A stretch of DNA of 64,000 nt from an uncultured Hyphomicrobiales bacterium (GCA_943908365.1 CALTTH010000016.1:1-64000); one strand, 5' to 3'. Counted from the first letter of the stretch, positions 43,744 through 55,008 are shown. Made by a program: numbers and translations. The notes: a model not told the origin generated them from the letters alone.

Positions 43744-45165
43744 GTGAGCACCGATAAAAGCCGTTTCGTCGTTTCGGCGGATTGGGTCGAGCAGCAGCTT
43801 GGAACACCGCATTTCCGCATCGTCGATGCGTCCTGGTATCTGCCGGCACATAAACGCGACGGAAAGCAGGAATATGCCAGCGGCCACATTCCAGGCGCCG
43901 TCTTCTTCGATCAGGACGCAATTGCCGATCATGATACGGGCCTTCCGCACTCCCTGCCCTCCCCGGATTTTTTTGCTGAGGAAGTCGGCAAGCTTGGGAT
44001 TACCGACAGCGATACGATCGTCGTCTATGATGGCCCCGGTTTCTTCTCCGCGCCGCGTGTCTGGTGGATGCTGCGCGTCATGGGTGCCGAAACGGTTTAC
44101 GTGCTGGATGGCGGCCTCGATGGCTGGAAGGCCGCCGGCAAACCGCTTGAGACGGAAGCTCCACAGATCGAGCCGGCAGAGTTTCACACCGACTTCAAAG
44201 CGAACCGTGTCACCTCGTTCTCCGATATGCGCGCTGTCGTCGAGACGGGCGAAAAGCAAGTGGCGGACGCCAGGGGTGCTGGCCGCTTCACAGGCGATGA
44301 AGCCGAGCCGCGCGCCGGCATGCGGTCCGGCCATATGCCTGGTGCCCGCAGCCTGCCTGCCACTGCCTTTTCGGAGAACGGCCACTTCAAGGATCTGCCG
44401 ACCATCCGCAAGATGATTGCACAGGCCGGCATCGATCTTTCCAAGCCGGTCGTCACCAGCTGCGGCTCAGGCGTGACGGCCGCTGTCGTGACGTTGGCGC
44501 TCGAGTCGCTCGGCCACTCGGACAATTCGCTTTATGACGGCTCATGGTCGGAGTGGGGATCGAAAGAGGACACGCCGATCGTGACCGGCCCTGCAGAGCC
44601 TTTGCAGACGGAGCCGCACGGTCCGCTCAAAGCCCACGTCACACAGCTTGAAATGACATCGGCGCCAAAGGTCAGCCTGGCGGTGCCGGTCAATATCCAG
44701 ACGGCAATCATGCGAACGCATGACATCCCGCTGCATTTCTATCGCTATCTCTACTGGCGCGTCGGCAAGCGCTGGCACTGGCAAAAGCGCATGCGCATGA
44801 GCGATGCCGAGCTTACTGCCGTGCTGCGTGACCCAAAGAACTGCGTAACAGTGCTCTATCTCAACGGTTCGCCGGCTGGCTTCTTCGAGTTCAACAGAGG
44901 CAATGACGACGTCACCGAACTATCCTACTTCGGTCTCATGGAAGAGGCGATTGGCGCCGGTGTCGGAAAATGGTTCCTGCTTCAGGCGCTTTACTCGATC
45001 TGGCAGGATAACCCCGAGAAGGTCACCGTCTCCACCAATACGCTCGACCACCCGCGCGCGTTGCAACTCTACCAGATGATGGGCTTCTCCCCCGTCAGCA
45101 CCTATGAAGCCTGGGTGGAGCCACTGACCGACAGCGAATATCTTGAAATTTCGCGCCGCGGCTAA
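43744..45165 (+). CDS. sseA: 3-mercaptopyruvate/thiosulfate sulfurtransferase fused to GNAT acetyltransferase
   Basis: A 473-aa fusion. Residues 1-285 are a two-domain rhodanese of the 3-mercaptopyruvate sulfurtransferase type with catalytic Cys240 in the CGSGVTA loop. After a short linker, residues about 305-473 form a GNAT-fold domain (VTVLYLNGSPAGFFEFNRG, GAGVGKWFLLQAL with the acetyl-CoA loop, HPRALQLYQMMGF). The frame runs through without a break, and the internal ATG at 44653 has no ribosome-binding site, so one polypeptide is expected. It lies 17 bases after alaX. Confidence 0.9.
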   Translation: MSTDKSRFVVSADWVEQQLGTPHFRIVDASWYLPAHKRDGKQEYASGHIPGAVFFDQDAIADHDTGLPHSLPSPDFFAEEVGKLGITDSDTIVVYDGPGFFSAPRVWWMLRVMGAETVYVLDGGLDGWKAAGKPLETEAPQIEPAEFHTDFKANRVTSFSDMRAVVETGEKQVADARGAGRFTGDEAEPRAGMRSGHMPGARSLPATAFSENGHFKDLPTIRKMIAQAGIDLSKPVVTSCGSGVTAAVVTLALESLGHSDNSLYDGSWSEWGSKEDTPIVTGPAEPLQTEPHGPLKAHVTQLEMTSAPKVSLAVPVNIQTAIMRTHDIPLHFYRYLYWRVGKRWHWQKRMRMSDAELTAVLRDPKNCVTVLYLNGSPAGFFEFNRGNDDVTELSYFGLMEEAIGAGVGKWFLLQALYSIWQDNPEKVTVSTNTLDHPRALQLYQMMGFSPVSTYEAWVEPLTDSEYLEISRRG

Positions 45166-45181
45166 GCTGCCCGGCTGCCGT

Positions 45182-45208
45182 CCGCCTCTCCAGGATCGGA
45201 TGAGGCGG
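45182..45208 (+). terminator. Hairpin after the cysK-alaX-sseA run
   Basis: CCGCCTC and GAGGCGG arms (7 bp) with a 13-base loop lie 17 bases after the sulfurtransferase stop. No T-run follows, so termination is only suggested. Confidence 0.3.
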
Positions 45209-45264
45209 GCTCATTCAGCGTGGCATTATCTAGGCTTCGCTGCACGTGATTGAGACTTAAGATC

Positions 45265-46149
45265 TTAAAGCTCTTGGCCGAGATTGACGGCGGTCGGGAT
45301 TTCTTTCGCAGGTGCGTCGCCGCGGTCGCCATTGGTTGCAAGAAGATGGGCAGCGATCAGCTCGCCGTGAAACCTTGCAAGCTCATAGCAATAGGTGATT
45401 TCGCGGCGTTCCTCGGACCAATAGGCATCCGGCCTGCCGCAGCTTCTGGCCGTCAGCTTCACCTCATCCTTCAACTCGTACGCGCTGAAGCCTCGGGCGA
45501 TGAGATCGAGAACCTTCGATTCTTTCACCATCGTCGCGTAGATGTCTAAAAACGGATCGCGTGCAGGCTCGTATCGTATGTCGAATTTCGTCGTGCCAGG
45601 CGTCTTTACATGGGATTTGAGTAAGTCGTTCCAGCGCGCCACGGTCTGAGGATAGGCCACTTCGCAGGCCTTCCACTCTTCCTTCGACAGCCCCATCATT
45701 TCCGCGAGATCGCCATAGCCTTCGTGATCCTTGCCGACCATAAGGCACGCCATCTGACGGTCGCGGGCGACGTTCGGGACAAGAACCGTATAGAGCGGCG
45801 CATTATGTTCGGGAAGCTCCCCGGCACCGCGTGCGAGGTACCAGCTATCGGTCGCATTGACGATGGCGGTATCCAGCCACTCCTGATTGGCTTCCAGCAT
45901 AATGGTCGAGGCAAGCTCATCGGCGGTGTTCTTGCCTTCGCCGGCATCTGGGAGGCCGAAATCGGAAATCAGCATCTTGGCCGCTTCGTGATAAAGGCCG
46001 AACACCGCGTTGCCGATGACGAAATTGACCGTCTGCTGCAACTGCTCGTCGGAAAGATCGTCCAGCGCTGGCGCAACCTGCGCATGCGCAGCCGGCATGG
46101 CGGAACATAAAAGAGCGACCGAAAGAACGGTTCGAAACCTGCGCAGCAT
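45265..46149 (-). CDS. DUF4344 putative secreted metallopeptidase-like protein
   Basis: A 294-aa protein with a signal peptide (cleavage near AHA, residue 24). The conserved C-terminal blocks RSCGRPDAYWSEERREITYCYELARF match the DUF4344 family, which is described as putative metallopeptidase. The expected HExxH-like site is not obvious, so activity is uncertain. GGAAAG precedes the ATG at 46149. Confidence 0.75.
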   Translation of the reverse strand: MLRRFRTVLSVALLCSAMPAAHAQVAPALDDLSDEQLQQTVNFVIGNAVFGLYHEAAKMLISDFGLPDAGEGKNTADELASTIMLEANQEWLDTAIVNATDSWYLARGAGELPEHNAPLYTVLVPNVARDRQMACLMVGKDHEGYGDLAEMMGLSKEEWKACEVAYPQTVARWNDLLKSHVKTPGTTKFDIRYEPARDPFLDIYATMVKESKVLDLIARGFSAYELKDEVKLTARSCGRPDAYWSEERREITYCYELARFHGELIAAHLLATNGDRGDAPAKEIPTAVNLGQEL

Positions 46150-46301
46150 TGACGTCAACTTTCCAGAACGAGGACGCAGCATAGATCGCTAAAGTGAACG
46201 GTCCACGCAATGGGTTGGTTTCGCATACAGTCAAGAAACGGGTGGATAGACGATTGTTTGGCGGGCATAGCGACAAAGAAGCAACTGAGCGAGGAACCAC
46301 C

Positions 46302-46772
46302 ATGACCGCCATCTTATTCACCGCACTTCCCCAAGAGCATGTCGACGACATCAGAAAGGGCGCACCGGATGCGAACGGCCAGGCGCCGGAGCGGATGATC
46401 GCCACCGGGGATCTGCCCTGCCGCGCCTGTCTTGGTCAGATCAAGGAGGGCGAGTCGGCCCTGCTTGTCTCCTACCGGCCCTTTCGCCATGTGCAGCCCT
46501 ATGCCGAGACCGGACCGATTTTTATTCATGCCGAAGAGTGCGGAACTTATGATGTCGCGCAGGTTCCACCGGCAATGCTGTATAGTGCAGACTACATTGT
46601 CCGGGGTTACGATGCGGGCGATCGGATCGTCTATGGGACGGGCGCGGTGACGCCAACCGCTGCGATCGCCGCACGTGCACAGGAACTGCTTACAAGGCCG
46701 GACATTGCCTACGTGCATGTTCGCTCGGCGCGCAACAACTGCTTTCAGTGCCGTATCGACAGATGCGGATGA
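46302..46772 (+). CDS. DUF1203 protein
   Basis: A 156-aa protein of the DUF1203 family: LPCRACLGQIKEGESALLVSYRPF, GPIFIHAEECGTYD and a C-terminal ARNNCFQCRI, with four conserved cysteines that could bind metal. GAGGAACCACC precedes the ATG. Function unknown. Confidence 0.85.
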   Translation: MTAILFTALPQEHVDDIRKGAPDANGQAPERMIATGDLPCRACLGQIKEGESALLVSYRPFRHVQPYAETGPIFIHAEECGTYDVAQVPPAMLYSADYIVRGYDAGDRIVYGTGAVTPTAAIAARAQELLTRPDIAYVHVRSARNNCFQCRIDRCG

Positions 46773-46830
46773 CGCCCAAGGCCTTGGTGCAAAAGATTAA
46801 ATTTTGCTCATTCAACCGTCACGGTCGCTT

Positions 46831-46859
46831 GCGTCATACACCTGTCATTTTGCTGGTAG
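46831..46859 (+). promoter_or_regulatory. Three-unit Pho box upstream of cpdB
   Basis: GCGTCAT, CTGTCAT and CTGGTAG occur in tandem separated by 4-base spacers (11-bp period), the arrangement recognised by PhoB dimers. The middle unit matches the consensus exactly. It lies 71 bases ahead of the cpdB start, suggesting phosphate-starvation control. Confidence 0.6.
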
Positions 46860-46929
46860 ACTCCTCAGCAATTCCTTTTACCTTGTCCCAGTTTAGACAG
46901 GTCATCGTATTTTGAGATCAGGAGTTTCC

Positions 46930-48921
<1,992 letters not shown>

Positions 48922-48926
48922 TCGTC

Positions 48927-48954
48927 GTGGCGGCGGCAGTTTTGTCGCCGCCAC
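48927..48954 (+). terminator. Hairpin after cpdB
   Basis: A perfect 9-bp GC-rich stem (GTGGCGGCG/CGCCGCCAC) with a 10-base loop lies 6 bases after the cpdB stop. The following TTCTCG is only weakly U-rich, so termination efficiency is uncertain. Confidence 0.5.
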
Positions 48955-49001
48955 TTCTCGACTCTGCCGAGCCTAGGTTCGCGCTGAGCGAGGAAAAGCC
49001 T

Positions 49002-49958
49002 CTACTCGGCGGCGTCTTTCAAGGGCACGGGGCGAACGGCGCTCAGGAAGCTCTTATTGTCAGGGCATTTTGATAGGCGCTTCTCAAAGCCGTCGATCAA
49101 CCACTGGCTTGCCGGACCGGCAGGCGTATCGGCCTTTCGCAAAGAATACAGCGGATATTCGCCGAGCTCGTAGGCGTCGAGGTCGAGCACCTTGAGGCTG
49201 CCATTCATGATGTCGGTCCTGACCAGCGATGCGGGCAGCCCACCCCAACCAAGACCACCCTTGATCAACTGGTATTTCGTCGCGATGTCGCTAACCCGCC
49301 ACGTTTTGTAGGACAGGACATTGAAGTCGCGACCATTGGTCAGCCCCGACATGTCCATCACCACCATCTGCACCTCTTCACGGACATCGGCGAGTGTCAC
49401 CGAGCCGTGCAATTTTGCCAGGGCATGGTCACTCGCCGCGACGGGTACCATGAAGGAGTGGCCGATCTTTTCCAAGACAAGACCATCATCCTGCTGCGAG
49501 ACCGCCCCGCCAATGCCGATCAGCGCTTTACGGCTTCTCACCATCTCCATGACCATGCCCAATTCACCGACATTGAGTGTGAGCGACACGGTGGGGAATT
49601 CCTCCCGGAATTCACGAAGAACCTCAACCACGGCCTCGGCTGGAACCATGGTGCTGAGAACGAGGGAGACCTCCGCCTCCAGGCCCTGCTTCAGCCCTTT
49701 AGCGCGTGATCGCATTTCCTGCAATCCGGCGACGATTCTGCGCGCATCCTCCAACATTGCGCGGCCCTCGTCCGTCAGTTTCGACTGACGGCCGCTGCGC
49801 TCGAAAAGGCTGACCTCAAGCTGCGCCTCGAGATTGGCAATGGTGTAGCTGACCACCGATTGGGCGCGATTGAGCACGCGTGAAGCGGCTGAAAAGCCTC
49901 CGGTTTCGGCAACGGTCAAGAAGACCTGCAGCTGGTCGAGTGTCGGGTTGGCGTCCAT
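49002..49958 (-). CDS. LysR-family transcriptional regulator
   Basis: A 318-aa regulator with an N-terminal winged HTH (TLDQLQVFLTVAETGGFSAASRVLNRAQSVVSYTIANLEAQL) and a LysR substrate-binding domain (about 95-295). It is divergent from azoR over 135 bp that contain an AT-rich GATAG...TTATC arrangement compatible with LysR sites. It likely regulates the azoreductase in response to quinones or electrophiles; the effector is unproven. Confidence 0.9.
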   Translation of the reverse strand: MDANPTLDQLQVFLTVAETGGFSAASRVLNRAQSVVSYTIANLEAQLEVSLFERSGRQSKLTDEGRAMLEDARRIVAGLQEMRSRAKGLKQGLEAEVSLVLSTMVPAEAVVEVLREFREEFPTVSLTLNVGELGMVMEMVRSRKALIGIGGAVSQQDDGLVLEKIGHSFMVPVAASDHALAKLHGSVTLADVREEVQMVVMDMSGLTNGRDFNVLSYKTWRVSDIATKYQLIKGGLGWGGLPASLVRTDIMNGSLKVLDLDAYELGEYPLYSLRKADTPAGPASQWLIDGFEKRLSKCPDNKSFLSAVRPVPLKDAAE

Positions 49959-50093
49959 GTCCCATCCATTTTATCGATAGATAGTTTTCAGATTATCACA
50001 GTTTTCTAGATGGCAAAACTGGCCGATAACCCACTCAACCAAACGGGGCCGCGCCCCGCACCATCCTCCCAAGATTGACCTAGAGGCACCAAA

Positions 50094-50708
50094 ATGTCGA
50101 AGATTCTGCTCGTCACTTCCAGCCCGCGTGGCAATGAATCGCTCTCCAACAAGTTCGCATCCGACCTTGCCGAGAAGATCAACGCACAGTCGAACGGCCA
50201 GATCACCCATCTCGATCTCGGCCAGAACCCGATCCCGCATCTCGATTCCGTCACCACCTCTGCCATTCGCAAGCCTGCCGAACAGCGCACGCCGGAAGAG
50301 GCCTCCGCTGCCGATTACTCCGACAAGCGCGTGGCTGAATTGATGGACGCCGACACCGTCATCATCGGCACCGGTCTCATCAACTTCTCGATCTATTCGG
50401 GTCTGAAATCCTGGATCGACAACATCGCGCGCGCTGGCATGACCTTCAAATACACCGAATCCGGCCCGATCGGCCTTGCAACCGGCAAGAAGGTTTACAT
50501 CGTTCTGTCCGCTGCCGGCGTGTATTCCGAAGGCCCAGCCGCTTCACTCGAACATGCCGTTCCCTACCTGAAAACGGTTCTGGGTTTCATGGGCATGACG
50601 GATATTGAAGTCATCCGTATCGAAGGTCTGGCGTTTGGTCCGGAAGCTGCCGAAAAGGCCATTGCTGCTGCCAATGCCAAGGTCGAAGAGCTGGCGAAGG
50701 CCGCATAA
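50094..50708 (+). CDS. azoR: FMN-dependent NADH azoreductase
   Basis: A 204-aa flavodoxin-like quinone/azo reductase. The FMN phosphate-binding segment is TSSPRGNESLSN, PxFNFSIYSGLKSWIDNI-type loop is present as INFSIYSGLKSWIDNI, and SAAGVYSEGP follows. Cytosolic; detoxifies quinones and azo compounds with NADH. Controlled in all likelihood by the divergent LysR gene. A strong terminator follows. Confidence 0.92.
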   Translation: MSKILLVTSSPRGNESLSNKFASDLAEKINAQSNGQITHLDLGQNPIPHLDSVTTSAIRKPAEQRTPEEASAADYSDKRVAELMDADTVIIGTGLINFSIYSGLKSWIDNIARAGMTFKYTESGPIGLATGKKVYIVLSAAGVYSEGPAASLEHAVPYLKTVLGFMGMTDIEVIRIEGLAFGPEAAEKAIAAANAKVEELAKAA

Positions 50709-50711
50709 AAA

Positions 50712-50737
50712 AAGCGGCCTGTCCGGCCGCTTCTTTT
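50712..50737 (+). terminator. Rho-independent terminator of azoR
   Basis: AAGCGGCC and GGCCGCTT form an 8-bp stem with a 5-base loop, followed by CTTTT, directly after the azoR stop. The upstream A-run makes it usable for the convergent hlyU-like gene too. Confidence 0.85.
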
Positions 50738-50771
50738 CGAAAGATACCAACGGTCGCGCTTGTCGCGGCCG

Positions 50772-51080
50772 TTATTTTTTGTCGGCAAACAGGTTCGGAC
50801 CGTTCTGGTCAATGATTAGCTTGCCCTTGCGCACCGTGCATTCGACCGCGTCATCCATGCTGGTGAATACGTCGGCGCGAACAAATTCGTGCACAAGCAC
50901 CTCGTCTGCGACGGTCTTTTCGATGCGGCCTGCCAAGCGGTACTGCGCGCCTTCCTTCATCGGCGTGGCGTAGATGGTGTATTCGCCATGCTGATGGGGT
51001 TCGGACGTCTCCGCCTTCTTTGGCGCATCCGACTGCGCGGCGCCGAAGCCGGAAAAGAGTTTTGAGAAGAACGAGGCCAT
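50772..51080 (-). CDS. HlyU-family protein
   Basis: A 102-aa protein of the HlyU family (YTIYATPMKEGAQYRLAGRIEK, EFVRADVFTSMDDA). Vibrio HlyU is a haemolysin activator, but this alphaproteobacterial type is unrelated in role and uncharacterised. It is convergent with azoR and downstream of ilvA with a 67-bp gap. Confidence 0.85.
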   Translation of the reverse strand: MASFFSKLFSGFGAAQSDAPKKAETSEPHQHGEYTIYATPMKEGAQYRLAGRIEKTVADEVLVHEFVRADVFTSMDDAVECTVRKGKLIIDQNGPNLFADKK

Positions 51081-51147
51081 GCTTTACCCTTCCTGTTGTC
51101 GTTGCGCCGGAGCGCTTGTACCGCGCACGGCGTAATGATGCATTCGA

Positions 51148-52398
51148 TCAGATAATGAGGTTCGCGAGGATTTCGTTCTCGGTTATATCCTCATAGCCAA
51201 GCCCTGCCGCCTCGAAACGCTCGAACAGAGTGGTAAAATTGTCGCGAGACGTGGTTTCGATACCGATCAGGATCGAGCCGAAGTTGCGGGCCGATTTCTT
51301 CAAATACTCGAAGCGTGCCACGTCATCATCCGGACCGAGCATATTGAGGAAGTCGCGAAGCGCGCCTGGACGCTGCGGCAGACGCAGGATGAAGTACTTC
51401 TTCACCCCAGTGAAGCGCATGGCGCGTTCCTTCACGTCCGGGAGACGCTCGAAGTCGAAATTTCCGCCGGAGACGACGCAGATCACGCGCTTGCCCTCCA
51501 GCCGCTCGCGACCGAGCTTTTCCAGAGCAGCAATAGACAATGCACCCGCTGGCTCAAGCACCACGCCTTCGAGATTGAGCATGTCGATGATGGTGACGCA
51601 GATGGCGTTTTCCGGAATCAGTTCGACCTGCTCGGATGGAAAATCTTTGAGCGCCTGGAAGTTGAGGTCGCCGATGCGGGCAACAGCTGCCCCATCGACG
51701 AAGTTGTCGACCTTGTTCAGCGTGACGGCTTCGCCCGCTTCGATGCTTTTCTTCAGGCTTGGCGCACCTTCCGGTTCGCAGAAGACGAAGTTGTTTCGCG
51801 CCACCGTACCGGCGAAATACCCGGTGAGACCCGCGGCAAGACCGCCGCCGCCGACCGGCATGACGACCAGGTCGGGCTTTGCGCCATCGGGAAGCTGGTC
51901 CATCACCTCAGCGGCAACGGTTGCCTGACCTTCAATGATATCCTGATGGTCGAAGGGCGGCACCATGTAGCCGTCATTCTCTTCGACATAGGCACGTGCT
52001 GCTGCATAGCACTGATCGAAAATGTCGCCGATGAGCTTGATGGTGATAAACTCGGCACCGAATATGCGCGTCTTGTCGATTTTCTGCTGCGGTGTGGTGA
52101 CCGGCATGAAGACCACGCCCTTCACGCCAAAATGGCGGCAGGCGAAAGCAAAACCTTGCGCGTGATTGCCGGCTGACGCACAGACAAAGATCTTCTCCTT
52201 GCCGGCGCCGGCAACGGCCTTGCGCAGGAAATTGAACGCGCCTCTAATCTTGTAGGAACGAACGGGCGTGAGGTCTTCACGCTTCAGCCAAATCTCGGCT
52301 CCGTACCGACGGCTGAGATGTTCATTCAACTGCAACGGCGTCTCGGGAAAGATTTCCCGAACTTCTCGCCGTGCGGCTTCTACAAGCAGTTTGTCCAC
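51148..52398 (-). CDS. ilvA: Threonine ammonia-lyase (threonine dehydratase)
   Basis: PLP enzyme converting threonine to 2-oxobutanoate, the first step to isoleucine; 416 aa. The PLP lysine is Lys50 in PVRSYKIRGAF, with SAGNHAQG and the glycine loop GGGGLAAG. One C-terminal ACT-like domain (about 335-416, KKYFILRLPQRPGALRDFL) gives the short form with a single regulatory domain. I place the start at the GTG at 52398, which gives the family N-terminus; upstream in-frame ATG codons would add about 26 unrelated residues. Confidence 0.92.
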   Translation of the reverse strand: MDKLLVEAARREVREIFPETPLQLNEHLSRRYGAEIWLKREDLTPVRSYKIRGAFNFLRKAVAGAGKEKIFVCASAGNHAQGFAFACRHFGVKGVVFMPVTTPQQKIDKTRIFGAEFITIKLIGDIFDQCYAAARAYVEENDGYMVPPFDHQDIIEGQATVAAEVMDQLPDGAKPDLVVMPVGGGGLAAGLTGYFAGTVARNNFVFCEPEGAPSLKKSIEAGEAVTLNKVDNFVDGAAVARIGDLNFQALKDFPSEQVELIPENAICVTIIDMLNLEGVVLEPAGALSIAALEKLGRERLEGKRVICVVSGGNFDFERLPDVKERAMRFTGVKKYFILRLPQRPGALRDFLNMLGPDDDVARFEYLKKSARNFGSILIGIETTSRDNFTTLFERFEAAGLGYEDITENEILANLII

Positions 52399-52512
52399 GA
52401 TTTTCAATCCATTGAAATTCCAGATGGCACCCGCTATGCCATAGGAACAAGCCCGACACAAAGACTCTTTGCGCAACTTCGGTACGCGTTACTCGATCAA
52501 GGTTTGATATTT

Positions 52513-53973
52513 TTGAACGCCAATCTCCTGCGCGCCGTCGTCTATATTACGTCGATCTTCGGCCTCTACATGGCAACCGCGATGGTCGTGCCGGCCATGA
52601 CGGACCTCTATTACGGAAATAACGACTGGATCGTTTTTGCCGCTTCCGGTTTCATGTGCGGCGGGTTTGCTCTTGCCTGTGCCCTTGCAACACGCGGACC
52701 GATGCCGACCTTCAACAAGCGCTTCGGCTTCCTGCTTGTGAACGTCTTATGGCTGGTCTTCTCGCTTGTGGGTGCCGTGCCGCTCTATCTCTCGGAACTC
52801 AACCTCTCCTTTGCACAAGCCCTGTTCGAATCGATCTCTGCGATCACCACCACAGGCTCAACGGTCATCTCCGGTCTCGACAAGGCACCACAGGGAATTT
52901 TGATCTGGCGCTCGCTTCTTTGCTGGCTCGGCGGTATCGGTATCGTGGCGCTCGGTCTCTTCATCCTGCCACTGCTGCGCGTGGGAGGTATGACCTTCTT
53001 TCGGATGGAATCATCAGACACTGCCAGCGACAGGCCTTTCGCACGACTGGCGAGCTTCACCCACGCCTTCGTCGCCATCTATGTCGTGATGACGATTGCC
53101 TGTGCCATCGCCTTCGACTTTGCCGGGATGACCCATTTCGATGCGGTGAACCATGCCATGTCTGCGATCGCGACGGGTGGTTTCTCCACACACGACGCAT
53201 CGTTCGGTTATTTCGGCGATAATGTCGCGCTGCTGTGGATTGCGACATTCTTTCTGATCCTCGGCAGCCTGCCCTTTTCAGTCATGATTCTGCTGGCCGT
53301 GCGCCGACGCATGGATATTCTCTACGATCCGCAGATCCGCGTGTTTATCGGCTATCTCTGTGCCATCTCGCTGGCCGTCGGCATCTACCATCACATCCAT
53401 AATGGCGTGTCGCTTCATATTGCGCTCAGCCATTCCTTCTTCAACATGACGTCGATTCTCTCGACCGGGGGCTTTGCCAGCGACGACTACACGCTGTGGG
53501 GTCCGTTTGTCGTGGTCGCCGCCTTCTTCGCCACCTTCATGGGCGGCTGCTCCGGCTCGACGGCGGGCGGCATCAAGGCCTACCGCTTCGTCATCGTCTA
53601 TAATGTGGTGAAGACCGGCCTACGGAAGCTGATCTATCCCGACGCCGTCTATCCTGTGCGCTACGGCGCACAGATCGTGGATGCGGAAACCATTCGCAAC
53701 GTCTTCGTGTTCATCAGCTGCTTCATTGCTCTATGGATCGCCGGCAGTCTGGCGATGAGCGCCATGGGCTACGATTTTCTCACCGCGACATCCGGCGTTG
53801 CCACCGCTCTTGGCAACGTCGGCCCAGGCATCGGCCCGATCATTGGGCCTGCGGGCAATTTTTCCACGATCAGCGATCCGGCACTTTATCTGCTCTCGCT
53901 GATGATGCTGCTCGGCCGACTGGAAATCCTGACCGTGCTGGTGCTGCTCATGCCACTGTTCTGGAGAGGGTGA
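52513..53973 (+). CDS. trkH: TrkH-family potassium uptake protein
   Basis: A 486-aa inner-membrane K+ channel subunit that works with TrkA. Ten or more membrane segments include four pore loops with selectivity-filter glycines: AITTTGSTV, AIATGGFST, SILSTGGFAS and ATALGNVGPG. The proposed TTG start at 52513 gives the expected N-terminus (NANLLRAVVYI); the frame is open further upstream but would overlap the divergent ilvA gene. The tRNA-Leu gene lies 5 bases beyond the stop on the other strand. Confidence 0.9.
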   Translation: MNANLLRAVVYITSIFGLYMATAMVVPAMTDLYYGNNDWIVFAASGFMCGGFALACALATRGPMPTFNKRFGFLLVNVLWLVFSLVGAVPLYLSELNLSFAQALFESISAITTTGSTVISGLDKAPQGILIWRSLLCWLGGIGIVALGLFILPLLRVGGMTFFRMESSDTASDRPFARLASFTHAFVAIYVVMTIACAIAFDFAGMTHFDAVNHAMSAIATGGFSTHDASFGYFGDNVALLWIATFFLILGSLPFSVMILLAVRRRMDILYDPQIRVFIGYLCAISLAVGIYHHIHNGVSLHIALSHSFFNMTSILSTGGFASDDYTLWGPFVVVAAFFATFMGGCSGSTAGGIKAYRFVIVYNVVKTGLRKLIYPDAVYPVRYGAQIVDAETIRNVFVFISCFIALWIAGSLAMSAMGYDFLTATSGVATALGNVGPGIGPIIGPAGNFSTISDPALYLLSLMMLLGRLEILTVLVLLMPLFWRG

Positions 53974-53978
53974 AGATT

Positions 53979-54060
53979 TGGTACGGGCGGCGGGACTCGA
54001 ACCCGCACGCTTTCGCTCCGGATTTTAAGTCCGGTATGTCTACCATTCCATCACGCCCGC
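53979..54060 (-). tRNA. tRNA-Leu(TAA)
   Basis: An 82-nt class II-like cloverleaf with acceptor stem GCGGGCG/CGCCCGT, anticodon stem CCGGA/TCCGG, loop CTTAAAA (anticodon TAA), a short variable arm AGCGAAAGCGT, T-loop TTCGAGT and encoded CCA. Confidence 0.93.
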
Positions 54061-54122
54061 TTGCATTTCCATCTACACAGCGTCACCGCATCCGGTCAAC
54101 TGTCAGTCCACCGTGAATTTGA

Positions 54123-54833
54123 TTAACCGCACCAGGACGGACTTGCGGAACCGGCTCGACGCGCTAACCCCTCCCTAACAAGCTGATCGGCGAAGGACAC
54201 TCCGGATTTCAAGAGCGCTTTTACTTCCGCACCCTGCCCGCCAGCCGCCACCTGGAAGCTGCCGGAATTGAGCATATCGCGAAGCCGCACCTTGGCGGTG
54301 AAGCCACGGGCACGCTCCTCCATGCAGCGGGCCTGATCCGTCTGCGGCACCTCGATGCCGGCAAGCTTCATCTTCACGCCCTTCATCCAGAACGTGCTGC
54401 CATCCATCACGCAGTTGTTGAGGCCGGAACGGCCGCAAAAGGCGAAGGTGCCGGGCTTTGCGCCAAGCGAAACATTTTCCACCTGCGGCTTTGGCGAAGG
54501 CAGCGTTGCGGTCGGCAGTGGACCGGTTCCCGCGGAGGAGCCAACCATGGCGATCGAGCGTGGAGGAACGGGTGCGCCAGACGATGGAAGGGCAACGGTT
54601 TGCGTTGTCTTCTGCCCGGCTGGAGGCTTGGCAGAAGCGGTTTCGCGGGTTGCAGGTGCGCTGCTCTTGGACGTCGAGGCAACGACGTTCTTTATCTTCG
54701 GCAACAGGGTGTCGCGATGCTCATAGGCTTGAATCCCGCCGACGGCGACGCCAAACAGGATCAACCAGGACCAGACGCTTCCACCCTTGGACTTGGATGA
54801 GGCGCGGCGGCTTGAAGGTTTTCTCTTGCTCAC
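54123..54833 (-). CDS. Membrane-anchored staphylococcal-nuclease-fold protein, probably inactive
   Basis: A 236-aa protein with a basic N-terminus, one membrane helix (about 20-37), a Pro/Ser/Thr-rich linker and a C-terminal SNase-like domain (about 125-225). The canonical active-site strand is altered: KLAGIEVPQ where RLxGIDxPE is usual, so the Arg, Asp and Glu catalytic residues are replaced by Lys, Glu and Gln. A binding rather than nuclease role is likely. Confidence 0.75.
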   Translation of the reverse strand: MSKRKPSSRRASSKSKGGSVWSWLILFGVAVGGIQAYEHRDTLLPKIKNVVASTSKSSAPATRETASAKPPAGQKTTQTVALPSSGAPVPPRSIAMVGSSAGTGPLPTATLPSPKPQVENVSLGAKPGTFAFCGRSGLNNCVMDGSTFWMKGVKMKLAGIEVPQTDQARCMEERARGFTAKVRLRDMLNSGSFQVAAGGQGAEVKALLKSGVSFADQLVREGLARRAGSASPSWCG

Positions 54834-55008
54834 AGAACAACTCCTTTTCAGGCGGGCATTATCCGCTGAAGGAGTTTCCGAAAGGTTGGCATTTGAGATA
54901 AATTCGATGTGCGATGGAGAGCAGCGGCGTTATCCACAACTCTCTCATCGGCCGGAACGTGAGACGAATATAGTAGAGAACCGCCACTACCTGCGAGGTC
55001 CTCGTCGT

